Shown here: positions 37,532-46,728 of the stretch, piece by piece
Numbering within the stretch: the stretch's first letter is position 1
Layout: every line of letters begins with the position of its first letter
Source of the DNA: CAYGUK01 sp964352985
Lineage (GTDB): Bacteria > Pseudomonadota > Gammaproteobacteria > JAHCLG01
Reading direction: 5' to 3'
Length of the DNA: 64,000 nucleotides
NCBI GenBank assembly: GCA_964352985.1
Contig: CAYGUK010000001.1
Location: forward strand, 1-64,000
Program-made: the position numbers and the translations under genes
The notes under the pieces: model-generated
The model's database searches: none
Told to the model about the DNA's origin: nothing
Seen by the model: only the letters and a program-made list of their open reading frames with translations

Positions 37532-38193
37532 TAAAGACTCCACTGATTATTATTTAATTTTTTTAACCTTTCTGGTGTGCCCACATCTATCCATTTTCCA
37601 CTGAAATATTCGGCACTAATCTTATTATTTTTAATTAGAGGGATTAATACATCTACCAATTTAAAATGATGAATAGGATAATCTGCAAACATCGCAGGAT
37701 GATATAAACCCATCCCTGAATATGTTAGTTTTGTTCCCTGCTCTAAATTTAATTTATCATTTATAAAATAAAAATCACCATTACCACGATGTGGTGGATT
37801 ATCAACCATGATTAAATGTGCTAAAGCTTGATCATGTAATTTGAGATTCTTAAAATTAAAATCTGTGAACACATCTGTGCTAATGACAAGAAAAGGTTCA
37901 GATCCAAGCAAAGGTAACGCTTTACAAATCCCACCACCAGTTTCAAGTGGTGAATCTTCGACGGAATAATTTATTTGCAAATCATATTGAGAACCGTCCC
38001 CAAGTGAGGATTGAATCAACTCACCTAGATAAGACACATTAATAACAACTTCTTTAAAACCTGCTTCGGCTAGATGTTGCAAATGATAGTCAATTAACGT
38101 TTTACCATTTATTTCTAATAAACATTTCGGTTTATCTTTTGTTAATGGCATCATACGTTCGCCACGTCCCGCTGCTAAAAGCATGGCTTTCAT
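37531..38193 (-). CDS. murU: N-acetylmuramate-1-phosphate uridylyltransferase (MurU)
   Basis: 220 residues of the sugar-phosphate nucleotidyltransferase fold: AMLLAAGRGERMMPLTKDKPK (residues 3-23, nucleotide-binding loop), DYHLQHLAEAGF, TGGGICKALPLLG and a C-terminal WIDVGTPERL. It makes UDP-MurNAc from MurNAc-1-phosphate in the peptidoglycan recycling route that bypasses MurA. The partner kinase AmgK overlaps it by 4 bases upstream, and this pairing is what separates MurU from other nucleotidyltransferases. Confidence 0.88.
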   Translation of the reverse strand: MKAMLLAAGRGERMMPLTKDKPKCLLEINGKTLIDYHLQHLAEAGFKEVVINVSYLGELIQSSLGDGSQYDLQINYSVEDSPLETGGGICKALPLLGSEPFLVISTDVFTDFNFKNLKLHDQALAHLIMVDNPPHRGNGDFYFINDKLNLEQGTKLTYSGMGLYHPAMFADYPIHHFKLVDVLIPLIKNNKISAEYFSGKWIDVGTPERLKKLNNNQWSL

Positions 38194-39224
38194 TGTTTCA
38201 TTCTCTCATTAAGCGAAGATAACACTCGATTTTTCAGGAAAAAGTTAAACTCCAGAAGATTGGGGTAATGTTGTAAAACATCATTGACATAATTCAACGC
38301 GCGAGGAATATCAGCAAGATAATCGCGGCTGTCATCACGCAAAAATTTTCTCGCAAATATAAAAATTGCTTTTAAATGTCTTTGAATGCCCATCAAATCA
38401 AACCACTGTGTAAATTGTTCTATATCAATTGAATCGGATAACACATTTTTCTCAATTGCCAAACGAAAATAAAATTTTGCTAATTCATCAACTAATTCTT
38501 TAGGCCATGCAATATAACAATCACGAATTAAAGAGACTAAATCATAGGTCAAGGGACCCCACATCGCATCTTGGAAATCAATAATGCCCAACCGACCATT
38601 CTCTAATAAAAGTAAGTTTCTCGAATGATAGTCACGATGGATACAAACCTGCGGTTGATTCATCGCATTGTCAACTAAAAAATTAAAAACGTTACTTAAT
38701 AAAATTTCTTCTTCACTCGACAACGATAAACCCATAAATTTTTGTAAAAACCACTCTTTAAAATTTGTAAGTTCTAATGAAATAGGTTTTTTATCAAATG
38801 GTGCAAAATAATAATTTTTATTTTGTTGTATTTTTTGAATTTCAATTAAATCAACAATCGCTTGCTGATAAAGCGCGAGTGGATTGCCTCGTCTTAGCGC
38901 ATAAAGTAATAATTCATCGCCAAAATCACTCAATAAAATAAAACCAGCTTCCAGATCTTGTGCATAGACTGTTGGCGCATTTATTCCGTATTGATGATAA
39001 CAATCGGCTACTGCAAGAAATGAATGACTATCTTCTTTTTCTGGCGGTGCATCCATTGCAATACTGCTACCTTGAGTTGTAATGACACGAAAATATCGTC
39101 GAAAACTTGCATCACCAGCCAAGGCATTTATCGCCAAAATTTTCGCTTGGCTGACTTCGTTTAACCATTGAGATAATTGTTGATAACGCAAATCAACTTT
39201 TTCATTAATTTCCTGACTCGCCAT
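38190..39224 (-). CDS. amgK: N-acetylmuramate/N-acetylglucosamine kinase (AmgK)
   Basis: 344 residues of the aminoglycoside-phosphotransferase kinase fold: N-terminal ATP lobe with LAGDASFRRYFRV, catalytic loop CIHRDYHSRNLLLLE (Brenner motif) and metal motif GIIDFQDAMWGPLTYD. It phosphorylates the anomeric carbon of MurNAc (and GlcNAc) recovered from the wall, feeding MurU. It is divergent from lptD, as in Pseudomonas and relatives. The pathway is known to lower fosfomycin sensitivity in other gammaproteobacteria. Confidence 0.88.
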   Translation of the reverse strand: MASQEINEKVDLRYQQLSQWLNEVSQAKILAINALAGDASFRRYFRVITTQGSSIAMDAPPEKEDSHSFLAVADCYHQYGINAPTVYAQDLEAGFILLSDFGDELLLYALRRGNPLALYQQAIVDLIEIQKIQQNKNYYFAPFDKKPISLELTNFKEWFLQKFMGLSLSSEEEILLSNVFNFLVDNAMNQPQVCIHRDYHSRNLLLLENGRLGIIDFQDAMWGPLTYDLVSLIRDCYIAWPKELVDELAKFYFRLAIEKNVLSDSIDIEQFTQWFDLMGIQRHLKAIFIFARKFLRDDSRDYLADIPRALNYVNDVLQHYPNLLEFNFFLKNRVLSSLNERMKQ

Positions 39225-39312
39225 CGTCTTCCTTACAAAAAATTATGAAAATATTACTTTCTTTGTGATAAAGTCCAAGCCTTGTAAATTTACAGAGAAA
39301 TATCAATTACTA

Positions 39313-41919
39313 ATGTCACGTTTTAAAAAAAATTACAAAATTTATGTTATTTCCCTTGTCTTGTTGTGTATCACATTTTTAGTGAGAAATACATATAGCA
39401 TATCTCAACACCAACAAGCAACGAACTTAGATTGGATTATAGACAAAACTGCTAATAATTTATGCCAAGGATATTATTTAGAACCTAACTTAAATCTCTC
39501 AGTTGATGATTCAGCACCACTAGAAGAAGGTAAAATTGAGATTATAGGAAATGGTCAACTCAGTTTTTCTCAAACAGGCACTTCTAATTTAGAAGATATT
39601 ATCGTGTCTGAACCAGGACAACGTGTAAAAGCTGATAAAGCTATTTTAATTCGCGATCCAAAAACACATAAAATAAATCTTATTAAACTTGAAGGACACG
39701 TGCGATTACGACAACCTGGAAAATTACTTATCGGCCAATCGGGCCATATGTATTTAGAATCCAAAGCTGCAGAAATTAATGATGCAGAATATCATGTTCA
39801 TCTTAGTCACAAACAAGTTTTACATGATAATCAAATTCAACTAATGGGTTTAACCGCTTGGGGTAAAGCACTTAAAATAAATCAAGTCAAACCAGGATTA
39901 ATTAAACTCCAACAAGCTTCTTATACAACATGCTCTCCCTTGTGTAATGATTGGCATCTAAAATCACAAAAATTAACTTTAAATAAAGAAACAGGTCGTG
40001 GTACGGCAAGAAATGTTTTATTTTATGTGAGGCAAGTCCCGATTTTTTATACGCCTTACATGAGTTTCCCTATTGATAACCGCAGATTAACTGGATTTTT
40101 ATTACCGGCCTTTAATTATTCTTCTAAATCAGGTTATATTTTTGATTTACCATTATATTTGAATTTAGCACCTAATCTCGATGATACGTTTACACCAGTT
40201 TATATTTCGAAGCGTGGTGTGATGTATATGGATTCATTCCGGTATAAAACTCGATATACCACAGGCGATTTAAAGGCTGCGATACTACCTGGTGATAAAA
40301 TTTTTCGCCAATTTATTGCACCTAATAATATATTAACTACCTACGCAAGACGTCCCTTAAGTGCCCAGACTCGCGCAATTAGTAGTAGTGTTAATCGAAA
40401 ATTTTTATTCTTTCATCAGAAAAGTAAATTCAATAAACATTTTTCAACATCACTAGATTATAATTACACAAGTGATGATTATATTTTTCAAGATTTTCAA
40501 GTTTCACAAATTCCAGGTACACCCATCATTAATGATAATCAACTCCTAAGACAAGCAAGTGCGGAATATAAAACAAACCATTGGGATGTCACCGGTCAAT
40601 TTGAAAAATATCAAACACTCCATCCCATTAATAGCGTTTCATTATTTTATGATCAGTATTCACGGCTTCCCGCATTAAATGCGCACGGAGATTATCTTGA
40701 TGTTCATGGTTTTGATTTAAGCCTCGATTCACAATTTGTGAGATTTCTATATCCAGATCCCACCGCTATTGATTTTTATTCAGGTCGTTTTTATGCGCAA
40801 GGAACTAGAATCAATGTCGAACCGAGTATTAGTTATCCAATATCAAATTTAAGTGGTTATATCATCCCTAAAGCTGAATTTGATATGACTCACTATCAAA
40901 TTCAAAAAGGTCCAACAGGGATTCTTCTCACTCCACAAGGTGTTTGGCCAAAACGTCAAATTAATCGAACCATTCCCATCATCAGCGTTGATAGTGGACT
41001 CACCTTTGAAAAAAATATTTCGCTTTTTGGTAAAGGATTTATTCAAACTCTCGAACCTAGAATATATTATTTATACGTGCCCAATCGTGATCAAAACAAT
41101 ATTCCAATATATGACACTATTATAACAGCCTTTAATTACGATCAAATGTTTCGTGATAATCGTTTTGTCGGATACGATCGTATTGGTAATGCCAATCAAG
41201 TCGCATTTGGTCTCACAACAAGATTACTCAACAATTTCACATCTGCTGAAAGTGCTGAGGCAAGCATAGGTATTACTCGATATTTTGCGAGACGAATTAC
41301 ATCTATATGTAGTCTTAGAAATTGTGCGGTGACGATTAATCCTAGAAATTCTCAAATCTATTCACCCTTAGTTGGAAAATCTGTTATTAGTTTAATCCCA
41401 GATGTTTCAATCACAACAAATCTTGCCTATAACTTATATTTTAAAAGTTTTGAAACAGCGAGCGTTACGGCGACTTATACCAAAGATCAACGCCATATTT
41501 TTTATACGAGTTATGTTTATAGTAAAGCAGTGGGTAATAATCCATTCAATCCAACAGCTTATTCCGAAGAACACACCTTAAGTTTGGGCACTATTTATGG
41601 TATCACTAAATATTTGTCATTAATGGGTATATTGTCAAGACAAACGGTGCAAAATCAAGTAAAACCTGCACATGACTTTTATATTGGGGTACAATACGAC
41701 ACCTGCTGTTGGGCTGCACGTCTGATAGTTGGTAAAGAATTCCAAGGAGTAACCAGTTTTGCATTACCCAACCAAGATACGTCGAGTTATGACAAACGTA
41801 TTTTATTCCAAGTCATGTTTAAAGGACTTGGCACGTTGGGCACCGGTGACGCACAACCTATTCTTGCAACAGGTATCCCAGGCTTAAAAGATATATTTGA
41901 AACTGAAAGGTCGATATGA
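39313..41919 (+). CDS. lptD: LPS-assembly protein LptD
   Basis: About 868 residues. Outer-membrane component that inserts lipopolysaccharide into the outer leaflet with LptE. An N-terminal hydrophobic segment (YVISLVLLCITFLV) leads to NNLCQGYYLEP (disulfide-region start). Next comes the LptA/OstA jellyroll domain (~60-190, IEIIGNGQLSF... GHVRLRQPG), then a large barrel with YTPYMSFPIDNRRLTGFL. A conserved cysteine pair lies near the C-terminus (YDTCCWAARLIVG). ATG 39313 is chosen; GTG at 39265 would add 16 residues with no ribosome site. First gene of the conserved lptD-surA-pdxA-rsmA-apaG-apaH string. Confidence 0.94.
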   Translation: MSRFKKNYKIYVISLVLLCITFLVRNTYSISQHQQATNLDWIIDKTANNLCQGYYLEPNLNLSVDDSAPLEEGKIEIIGNGQLSFSQTGTSNLEDIIVSEPGQRVKADKAILIRDPKTHKINLIKLEGHVRLRQPGKLLIGQSGHMYLESKAAEINDAEYHVHLSHKQVLHDNQIQLMGLTAWGKALKINQVKPGLIKLQQASYTTCSPLCNDWHLKSQKLTLNKETGRGTARNVLFYVRQVPIFYTPYMSFPIDNRRLTGFLLPAFNYSSKSGYIFDLPLYLNLAPNLDDTFTPVYISKRGVMYMDSFRYKTRYTTGDLKAAILPGDKIFRQFIAPNNILTTYARRPLSAQTRAISSSVNRKFLFFHQKSKFNKHFSTSLDYNYTSDDYIFQDFQVSQIPGTPIINDNQLLRQASAEYKTNHWDVTGQFEKYQTLHPINSVSLFYDQYSRLPALNAHGDYLDVHGFDLSLDSQFVRFLYPDPTAIDFYSGRFYAQGTRINVEPSISYPISNLSGYIIPKAEFDMTHYQIQKGPTGILLTPQGVWPKRQINRTIPIISVDSGLTFEKNISLFGKGFIQTLEPRIYYLYVPNRDQNNIPIYDTIITAFNYDQMFRDNRFVGYDRIGNANQVAFGLTTRLLNNFTSAESAEASIGITRYFARRITSICSLRNCAVTINPRNSQIYSPLVGKSVISLIPDVSITTNLAYNLYFKSFETASVTATYTKDQRHIFYTSYVYSKAVGNNPFNPTAYSEEHTLSLGTIYGITKYLSLMGILSRQTVQNQVKPAHDFYIGVQYDTCCWAARLIVGKEFQGVTSFALPNQDTSSYDKRILFQVMFKGLGTLGTGDAQPILATGIPGLKDIFETERSI

Positions 41920-42863
41920 TGAAAAAATTTTTAATAACCATTTTTCTATTAATTTCATTTAATGTGTTTGCAGTGAATGAACAGTCTTTAAACTCCATCG
42001 TTGCCTATGTTAACAATGATGTGATCACTCAAACTCAACTTGATAATGCGATAAATATGGTAAAACATCAATTAGCAGAAAATCATGATAATTTTCCTAC
42101 AAATAAATTATTACGCCACCAAGTATTACAAAATCTTATTGATATGCGCCTGCAATTACAAAAAGCCAAACAAGCCGGTATGAAAGTCGATAATGCAAGC
42201 TTAGATAATGCACTAAATCGCATTGCGACTAGTAACCACATGACAGTAAGCCAATTACAACATGCGGTAATTGCTCAAGGTGTTTCATATGAACATTACA
42301 AAAATAACATCCGTAATCAAATCCTTATTGCTAAATTACAACAAGCTGCCGTTGGCCCAACTATCACTGTTGAAAAAAGTGATGTGTTAAAATTATTAAA
42401 ACAAAATGGTGAAAAAACGTTAAAACTCTATCACGTTAAAGATATTTTAATCCCCTTAACTGCAAAACCAACAGCAAGTGAATTACAATCAGCAAAACAA
42501 AAAACCCTTGATATTATTTCTAAGCTAAATAAAGGTACCAGTTTTTCCACCGCTGCATTTGCTAATTCTATTGGCCAAAGCGCTATTCAAGGTGGTGATT
42601 TGGGTTGGCGTCCTTTAAGCGATTTACCTCAAGTTTTCAGTGCTAAATTAACATCGATGAAAGTGGGTCAAATAAGCGGCCCCATTCAAGCTGCAAATGG
42701 TTTTCATATTATTAAATTAGTAAATGTCAAAACCGAACAAAATCAAGGGAAGCTTACTTTTAAGCAAGCGCAACAATTAGTTTACTCACGCAAGATGGTT
42801 GAAGCATCGCAAAAATGGTTAAATGAATTGCGCTCTTCATCCTATATAAAAATCATCAACTAA
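41916..42863 (+). CDS. surA: periplasmic chaperone/peptidyl-prolyl isomerase SurA
   Basis: 315 residues: signal peptide (KKFLITIFLLISFNVFA), N-terminal SurA chaperone domain (IVAYVNNDVITQTQLDNAI...), and one parvulin domain (~170-275; HVKDILIPL, GGDLGWRPLSDLP, GPIQAANGFHIIKL). E. coli SurA has two parvulin domains and about 428 residues, so this one lacks a domain. It helps outer-membrane proteins such as LptD fold. Overlaps lptD by 4 bases and is followed by pdxA one base later. Confidence 0.92.
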   Translation: MMKKFLITIFLLISFNVFAVNEQSLNSIVAYVNNDVITQTQLDNAINMVKHQLAENHDNFPTNKLLRHQVLQNLIDMRLQLQKAKQAGMKVDNASLDNALNRIATSNHMTVSQLQHAVIAQGVSYEHYKNNIRNQILIAKLQQAAVGPTITVEKSDVLKLLKQNGEKTLKLYHVKDILIPLTAKPTASELQSAKQKTLDIISKLNKGTSFSTAAFANSIGQSAIQGGDLGWRPLSDLPQVFSAKLTSMKVGQISGPIQAANGFHIIKLVNVKTEQNQGKLTFKQAQQLVYSRKMVEASQKWLNELRSSSYIKIIN

Positions 42864-42864
42864 G

Positions 42865-43845
42865 ATGTTGATTGCGCTCACTGGTGGTGAACCTGCGGGT
42901 ATTGGCCCAGAATTAACGATTAAATTAGCAAGTCAATCTTTACCTTGTCCTTTTGTTGTTTTAGGTGATATTGACTTGCTAAAAACAACAGCAAAATTTT
43001 TAAATGTCAATTGTCAATTCATAGAATTTGATAAAAATCATCCCCCACTTTCACACAAAAAAAATAAAATATATGTTCATTCGATAAGATTAACTAAAGA
43101 AAATACACTTGGTGAACCACAAGTTGAAAATGTAGATTACGTTTTAGAAACGTTACAAACTGCTGTCGAATTTTGTCTTCAAGAAATCACACAGGCTATT
43201 GTAACCAACCCAATTCAAAAAAGTATCATCAAAAAATCTGGCCTTCCTTTTATCGGTCAAACAGAATATTTTGCTGATTCATGTCAATGTAAAACTATTA
43301 TGATGTTAGCCAATGATCAAATGAAAGTTGTGCCTTTAACCACACACTTACCTTTGCGTGATGTCAGTCAGGCCATTAACCAAGAAAAAATCATTCAAAC
43401 CCTAACTCTGTTAAACCATGAATTAATCACAAAGTTTAATATTAACCAGCCAAAAATTTTAGTAAGCGGATTAAATCCCCATGCAGGGGAACAAGGTGAA
43501 ATGGGTCATGAAGAACAAGAAATAATTATTCCTGCTATAAAATTGTTAAAACAAAAAAATATTAATGTTGAAGGCCCCTATCCTGCCGATACATTATTTA
43601 CAAAAAAATATCTCCAACAAGCAGATGCTATTTTATGCATGTATCATGATCAAGGTTTACCTGTGGTGAAATATAGTGACTTCAATCATAGTGTGAATAT
43701 TAGTTTAGGATTACCTTTTGTAAGAACATCTGTTGATCATGGCACAGCACTCGATATCGCCGGACTTGGCAGTGCTTCGGTAGATAGTTTATTATCAGCA
43801 TTTAACATGGCATGGAAATTAACGGATGTCAAAAAGACAACATAA
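42865..43845 (+). CDS. pdxA: 4-hydroxythreonine-4-phosphate dehydrogenase
   Basis: 326 residues. NAD-dependent step of the DXP-dependent pyridoxal phosphate pathway. Motifs: GGEPAGIGPEL at the N-terminus, TNPIQKSIIKKSG, GLNPHAGEQGEMGHEE (metal ligands) and ILCMYHDQGLPVVKY, then LPFVRTSVDHGTALD. It lies one base after surA and overlaps rsmA by 20 bases. Confidence 0.95.
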   Translation: MLIALTGGEPAGIGPELTIKLASQSLPCPFVVLGDIDLLKTTAKFLNVNCQFIEFDKNHPPLSHKKNKIYVHSIRLTKENTLGEPQVENVDYVLETLQTAVEFCLQEITQAIVTNPIQKSIIKKSGLPFIGQTEYFADSCQCKTIMMLANDQMKVVPLTTHLPLRDVSQAINQEKIIQTLTLLNHELITKFNINQPKILVSGLNPHAGEQGEMGHEEQEIIIPAIKLLKQKNINVEGPYPADTLFTKKYLQQADAILCMYHDQGLPVVKYSDFNHSVNISLGLPFVRTSVDHGTALDIAGLGSASVDSLLSAFNMAWKLTDVKKTT

Positions 43846-44614
43846 ACCTCGTAAACGATTCGGTCAAAATTTTCTGCAAGATCATGTTGTGATTAGTAAT
43901 ATTATTGCCGCGCTTGCACCAAAACCAAAAGATAATATTGTTGAAATTGGACCAGGTTTAGGTGTTCTCACTCGTGAGGTCATTGATTTAGTTGATTTCT
44001 TACACGTCATTGAAATCGATCGTGATCTAATCACATTATTAGAAGAACAATTTCAAGATAATCCTAAAATTAAAATTCACCAAGCAGATGCATTACGCTA
44101 TGATTTTTCCAAACTCGCAAAACCGGATCAACCTTTAAAACTTTTTGGTAATCTGCCTTATAATATTGCGACGCAGCTTATTTTTCATTTACTTGATAAT
44201 GTTTCAATAATCTACGACATGCATTTCATGACTCAAAAAGAAGTTGCTGACAGAATGGCCGCAAAACCCCGAACATCTGCCTATGGTCGCTTAAGCATCA
44301 TGTTACAATATTACTGTCATGTCGAAGTTTTATTTGATGTCGACAAAACAGCATTTCATCCTGAACCAAAAGTCACTTCTTCAGTGGTACGGCTTATCCC
44401 CCATAAAATTAAACCTCATGTTGCTAAAGATATTTTTATCTTCGGAGAAATTGTTCGTGAGGCCTTTAATCAGCGTAGAAAAACCATTCGCAATAGTTTA
44501 AACAACTTTATCGAAGCTGAAACACTCGAAGATATCAATATCGATCCCAAACATCGGGCAGAAGAACTAACAATTAAAGACTTCGTAAAAATCAGTAACT
44601 ACCTATCTGAGTAA
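43826..44614 (+). CDS. rsmA: 16S rRNA (adenine-1518/1519-N6) dimethyltransferase
   Basis: 262 residues. SAM-dependent enzyme that dimethylates two adenines in the 3' hairpin of 16S rRNA. Signatures: RKRFGQNFLQD, SAM loop VEIGPGLGVLTREV, catalytic NLPYNIATQ, FHPEPKVTSSVVRL and FNQRRKTIRN. In E. coli and relatives apaG comes next; here about 1.7 kb of foreign-looking sequence separates them. Confidence 0.96.
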   Translation: MSKRQHKPRKRFGQNFLQDHVVISNIIAALAPKPKDNIVEIGPGLGVLTREVIDLVDFLHVIEIDRDLITLLEEQFQDNPKIKIHQADALRYDFSKLAKPDQPLKLFGNLPYNIATQLIFHLLDNVSIIYDMHFMTQKEVADRMAAKPRTSAYGRLSIMLQYYCHVEVLFDVDKTAFHPEPKVTSSVVRLIPHKIKPHVAKDIFIFGEIVREAFNQRRKTIRNSLNNFIEAETLEDINIDPKHRAEELTIKDFVKISNYLSE

Positions 44615-44680
44615 AGGAAAATTGTACTCCGCGGATCAATATAGGCAAAATTATAAAAGAAATACTTATTATTTTTAGTT

Positions 44681-45484
44681 TTGTCTCGAATTATTTCAAG
44701 TTGTGAAACATCAACCCAAGAACATCGATGCAAGCGAAAAGGCTTAAGAGTTTATATTTCAGATAAAACTGACTTTCAACAAAATTGTTATTCTGATGAT
44801 AGTTCCATGGCAGGTTATTATGGCCATGACGATGGCATTTATTTACAACGACCCAAAAAATTTCAAGTTAGATATTTAGCTGCAACCATTATCCATGAAA
44901 TTAGTCATTATATCTTTGATATTCTATTTGAGAATAAAGCTCAACCTTTTTCGACAGAGCAAGATGCGAAAACATTTCAAGAAATTATCAACAATACTAA
45001 AGAAGCTTTGGCTTCATCTCAAATCATGATTAATATAGCTGGGCTTTCTGATGAAAAAATAAATGAAGAATTTTTATTTGCTTTTAATTTACTTAACACT
45101 ATATTTAATAATTATCCATCTGCAAAACACGCAAATGAATTAATTGTTGCGGTTCCAGAATTTTATTGTTTATTCGGCCGTGATAAAGCTCGCATTTATC
45201 TAATAATGCTAGCACCAGGTTTAGTAGAATATTTTGTTGATGTTGTTCAACCTCGGATGCAACTTTTCATAACAAGTCATCATTTATCCTTCAATAATTT
45301 GCGTCATGCATTTGCTCGTCCTCGAAATACTTCTATACCACTAAGTGATTTATCTCTTGCTACGAAAGAATATCTCCTATTTGGATCGGCTAGTAGTAGC
45401 GAAGCAATAACACCTAAAATTAACCAGAAACCATCTACAACTACTGTCAAACCTCATAAAAACTTGAAACATTGTCATCGTTAG
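44681..45484 (+). CDS. putative HExxH metalloprotease-like protein, inserted in a conserved operon
   Basis: 267 residues as read from TTG 44681. IIHEISHYIFD (residues ~70-80) is a zincin-type HExxH motif. The region before it (MAGYYGHDDGIYLQRP) is like the substrate strand of zinc proteases. A third ligand is not obvious, so activity is uncertain. The C-terminal third (FNNLRHAF, SIPLSDLSLATKEYLLFGS, KNLKHCHR) is shared with the decayed gene at 45.8-46.2 kb. No ATG or good ribosome site exists near the start; the in-frame codons just upstream read as a hydrophobic segment ending in a lipobox-like ISSC, so the 5' end may be damaged. AT content is higher than in the flanking operon genes. Confidence 0.55.
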   Translation: MSRIISSCETSTQEHRCKRKGLRVYISDKTDFQQNCYSDDSSMAGYYGHDDGIYLQRPKKFQVRYLAATIIHEISHYIFDILFENKAQPFSTEQDAKTFQEIINNTKEALASSQIMINIAGLSDEKINEEFLFAFNLLNTIFNNYPSAKHANELIVAVPEFYCLFGRDKARIYLIMLAPGLVEYFVDVVQPRMQLFITSHHLSFNNLRHAFARPRNTSIPLSDLSLATKEYLLFGSASSSEAITPKINQKPSTTTVKPHKNLKHCHR

Positions 45485-45668
45485 TTATAAATTTCCCCAT
45501 CGCATTCAAAAACAATCTCGAAAAACATTAAAGTCCTTAATATAGGTTCGAATAATATCCCATAATGGGAGCTGGATTTTTGTTATTAAATTGAACCCCG
45601 GTTATTTGAAAGCGCAACCACCTATAACACTAACAAAAAATATAAGATAACATTCTATAAAATAATAA

Positions 45669-46226
45669 ATGAAAATAAAAATAATTATGTTAAGCAGCCA
45701 AGAAAAAAATGCTCATATAAAAAATCAAGTATACACACTCATTCAGAACTTTCCAGGTTTGAGCTCAGTTAAAAAAAACAAATAGCATTACCTTTATCAA
45801 AATTCAAAAATAAAGATGGGCTAATATTCATGAATTTGAATTGACACATCCACCTAGACAAACAGTGCTAAGTCAAATTCCCTCAATCCAATTACTTGAA
45901 AGAGAAATGTATCATGATATGAGTTTATCGACTTATGAACGATTTATTCAGCACTTAGATAAACTAGCTCAAGAAATCCCAGAATGTGAAGAAGCTTTCG
46001 ACCTCGCATGCAAAAATTTCTAACCATACACAAAGTTAAATTTAACAACTTACGTCAATCTATCGGCCAGCCACAAGGTCGTTCTATTCCTCTTAGTGAC
46101 TTACCCTTAGCAACTCAACAATATCTACTATTTGGTTCAGTCACTAAAACAAAACCGACCCCCTCTTCTCATAGCACGCCACTACCTGCAAAACATTATA
46201 AAAACATGAAACATCCACACCGCTAA
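45669..46226 (+). pseudogene. decayed paralogue of the HExxH gene
   Basis: Fragments only. A frame opening near 45820 reads ANIHEFELTHPPRQT, where HEFEL is a broken HExxH, and runs to a stop at 46021. The next frame (46008-46226) continues FNNLRQSIGQPQG, SIPLSDLPLATQQYLLFGS and KNMKHPHR, matching the C-terminus of the intact copy. Adding one A to the A-run near 46009-46014 would join them. A small start-like frame at 45669-45785 ends early. Tandem duplication followed by decay is the simplest reading. Confidence 0.6.
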
Positions 46227-46342
46227 TGTCTCGCTAAAACTATTCGTCATTAAAGAAATATTTTAGTAACAATATTTAAGATTGAAGCTTACTATGTTAA
46301 ATTAATTCATTAGTTAATTCTTAAATTAAGATTTCAACCAAC

Positions 46343-46726
46343 ATGCATGAAATTTTGGATAACGATGTATCGATTGAAGTGACCACTAAATATTTAAATG
46401 ATCACTCTGATCCTGCGAATGAGCAATATGTTTTTGCCTACACAATTGTAATTACCAATGTGGGTCGGATCCCCTCCAAACTTTTATCCCGCCATTGGAT
46501 TATTACTGATGCAAACGGTGAAGTTCAAGAAGTTCGCGGTGTAGGTGTTGTCGGTGAACAACCGCATTTACATCCGGGCGAAAGTTTTGAATACACCAGT
46601 AGCGCAATTCTTAATACACCCGTTGGTTCAATGCAAGGAAAATACCATTTAGTGAATGATCAAGGCGATTATTTTAACAGCGAAATTCCCGCTTTTTCGC
46701 TCGCCGCTCCAAACGTTGTTAATTAA
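46343..46726 (+). CDS. apaG: Co2+/Mg2+ efflux-associated protein ApaG
   Basis: 127 residues, a single ApaG/F-box-associated beta-sandwich. FAYTIVITNVGRIPSKLLSRHW, the glycine-rich GVGVVGEQPHLHPGESFEYTS and GSMQGKYHLVN are family hallmarks. Biochemical role unsettled; loss of apaG affects cobalt resistance in enterics. Two bases before apaH, so co-transcribed. The upstream 116 bases should carry a promoter if the 1.7-kb insertion separates it from the lptD operon. Confidence 0.95.
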   Translation: MHEILDNDVSIEVTTKYLNDHSDPANEQYVFAYTIVITNVGRIPSKLLSRHWIITDANGEVQEVRGVGVVGEQPHLHPGESFEYTSSAILNTPVGSMQGKYHLVNDQGDYFNSEIPAFSLAAPNVVN

Positions 46727-46728
46727 TT

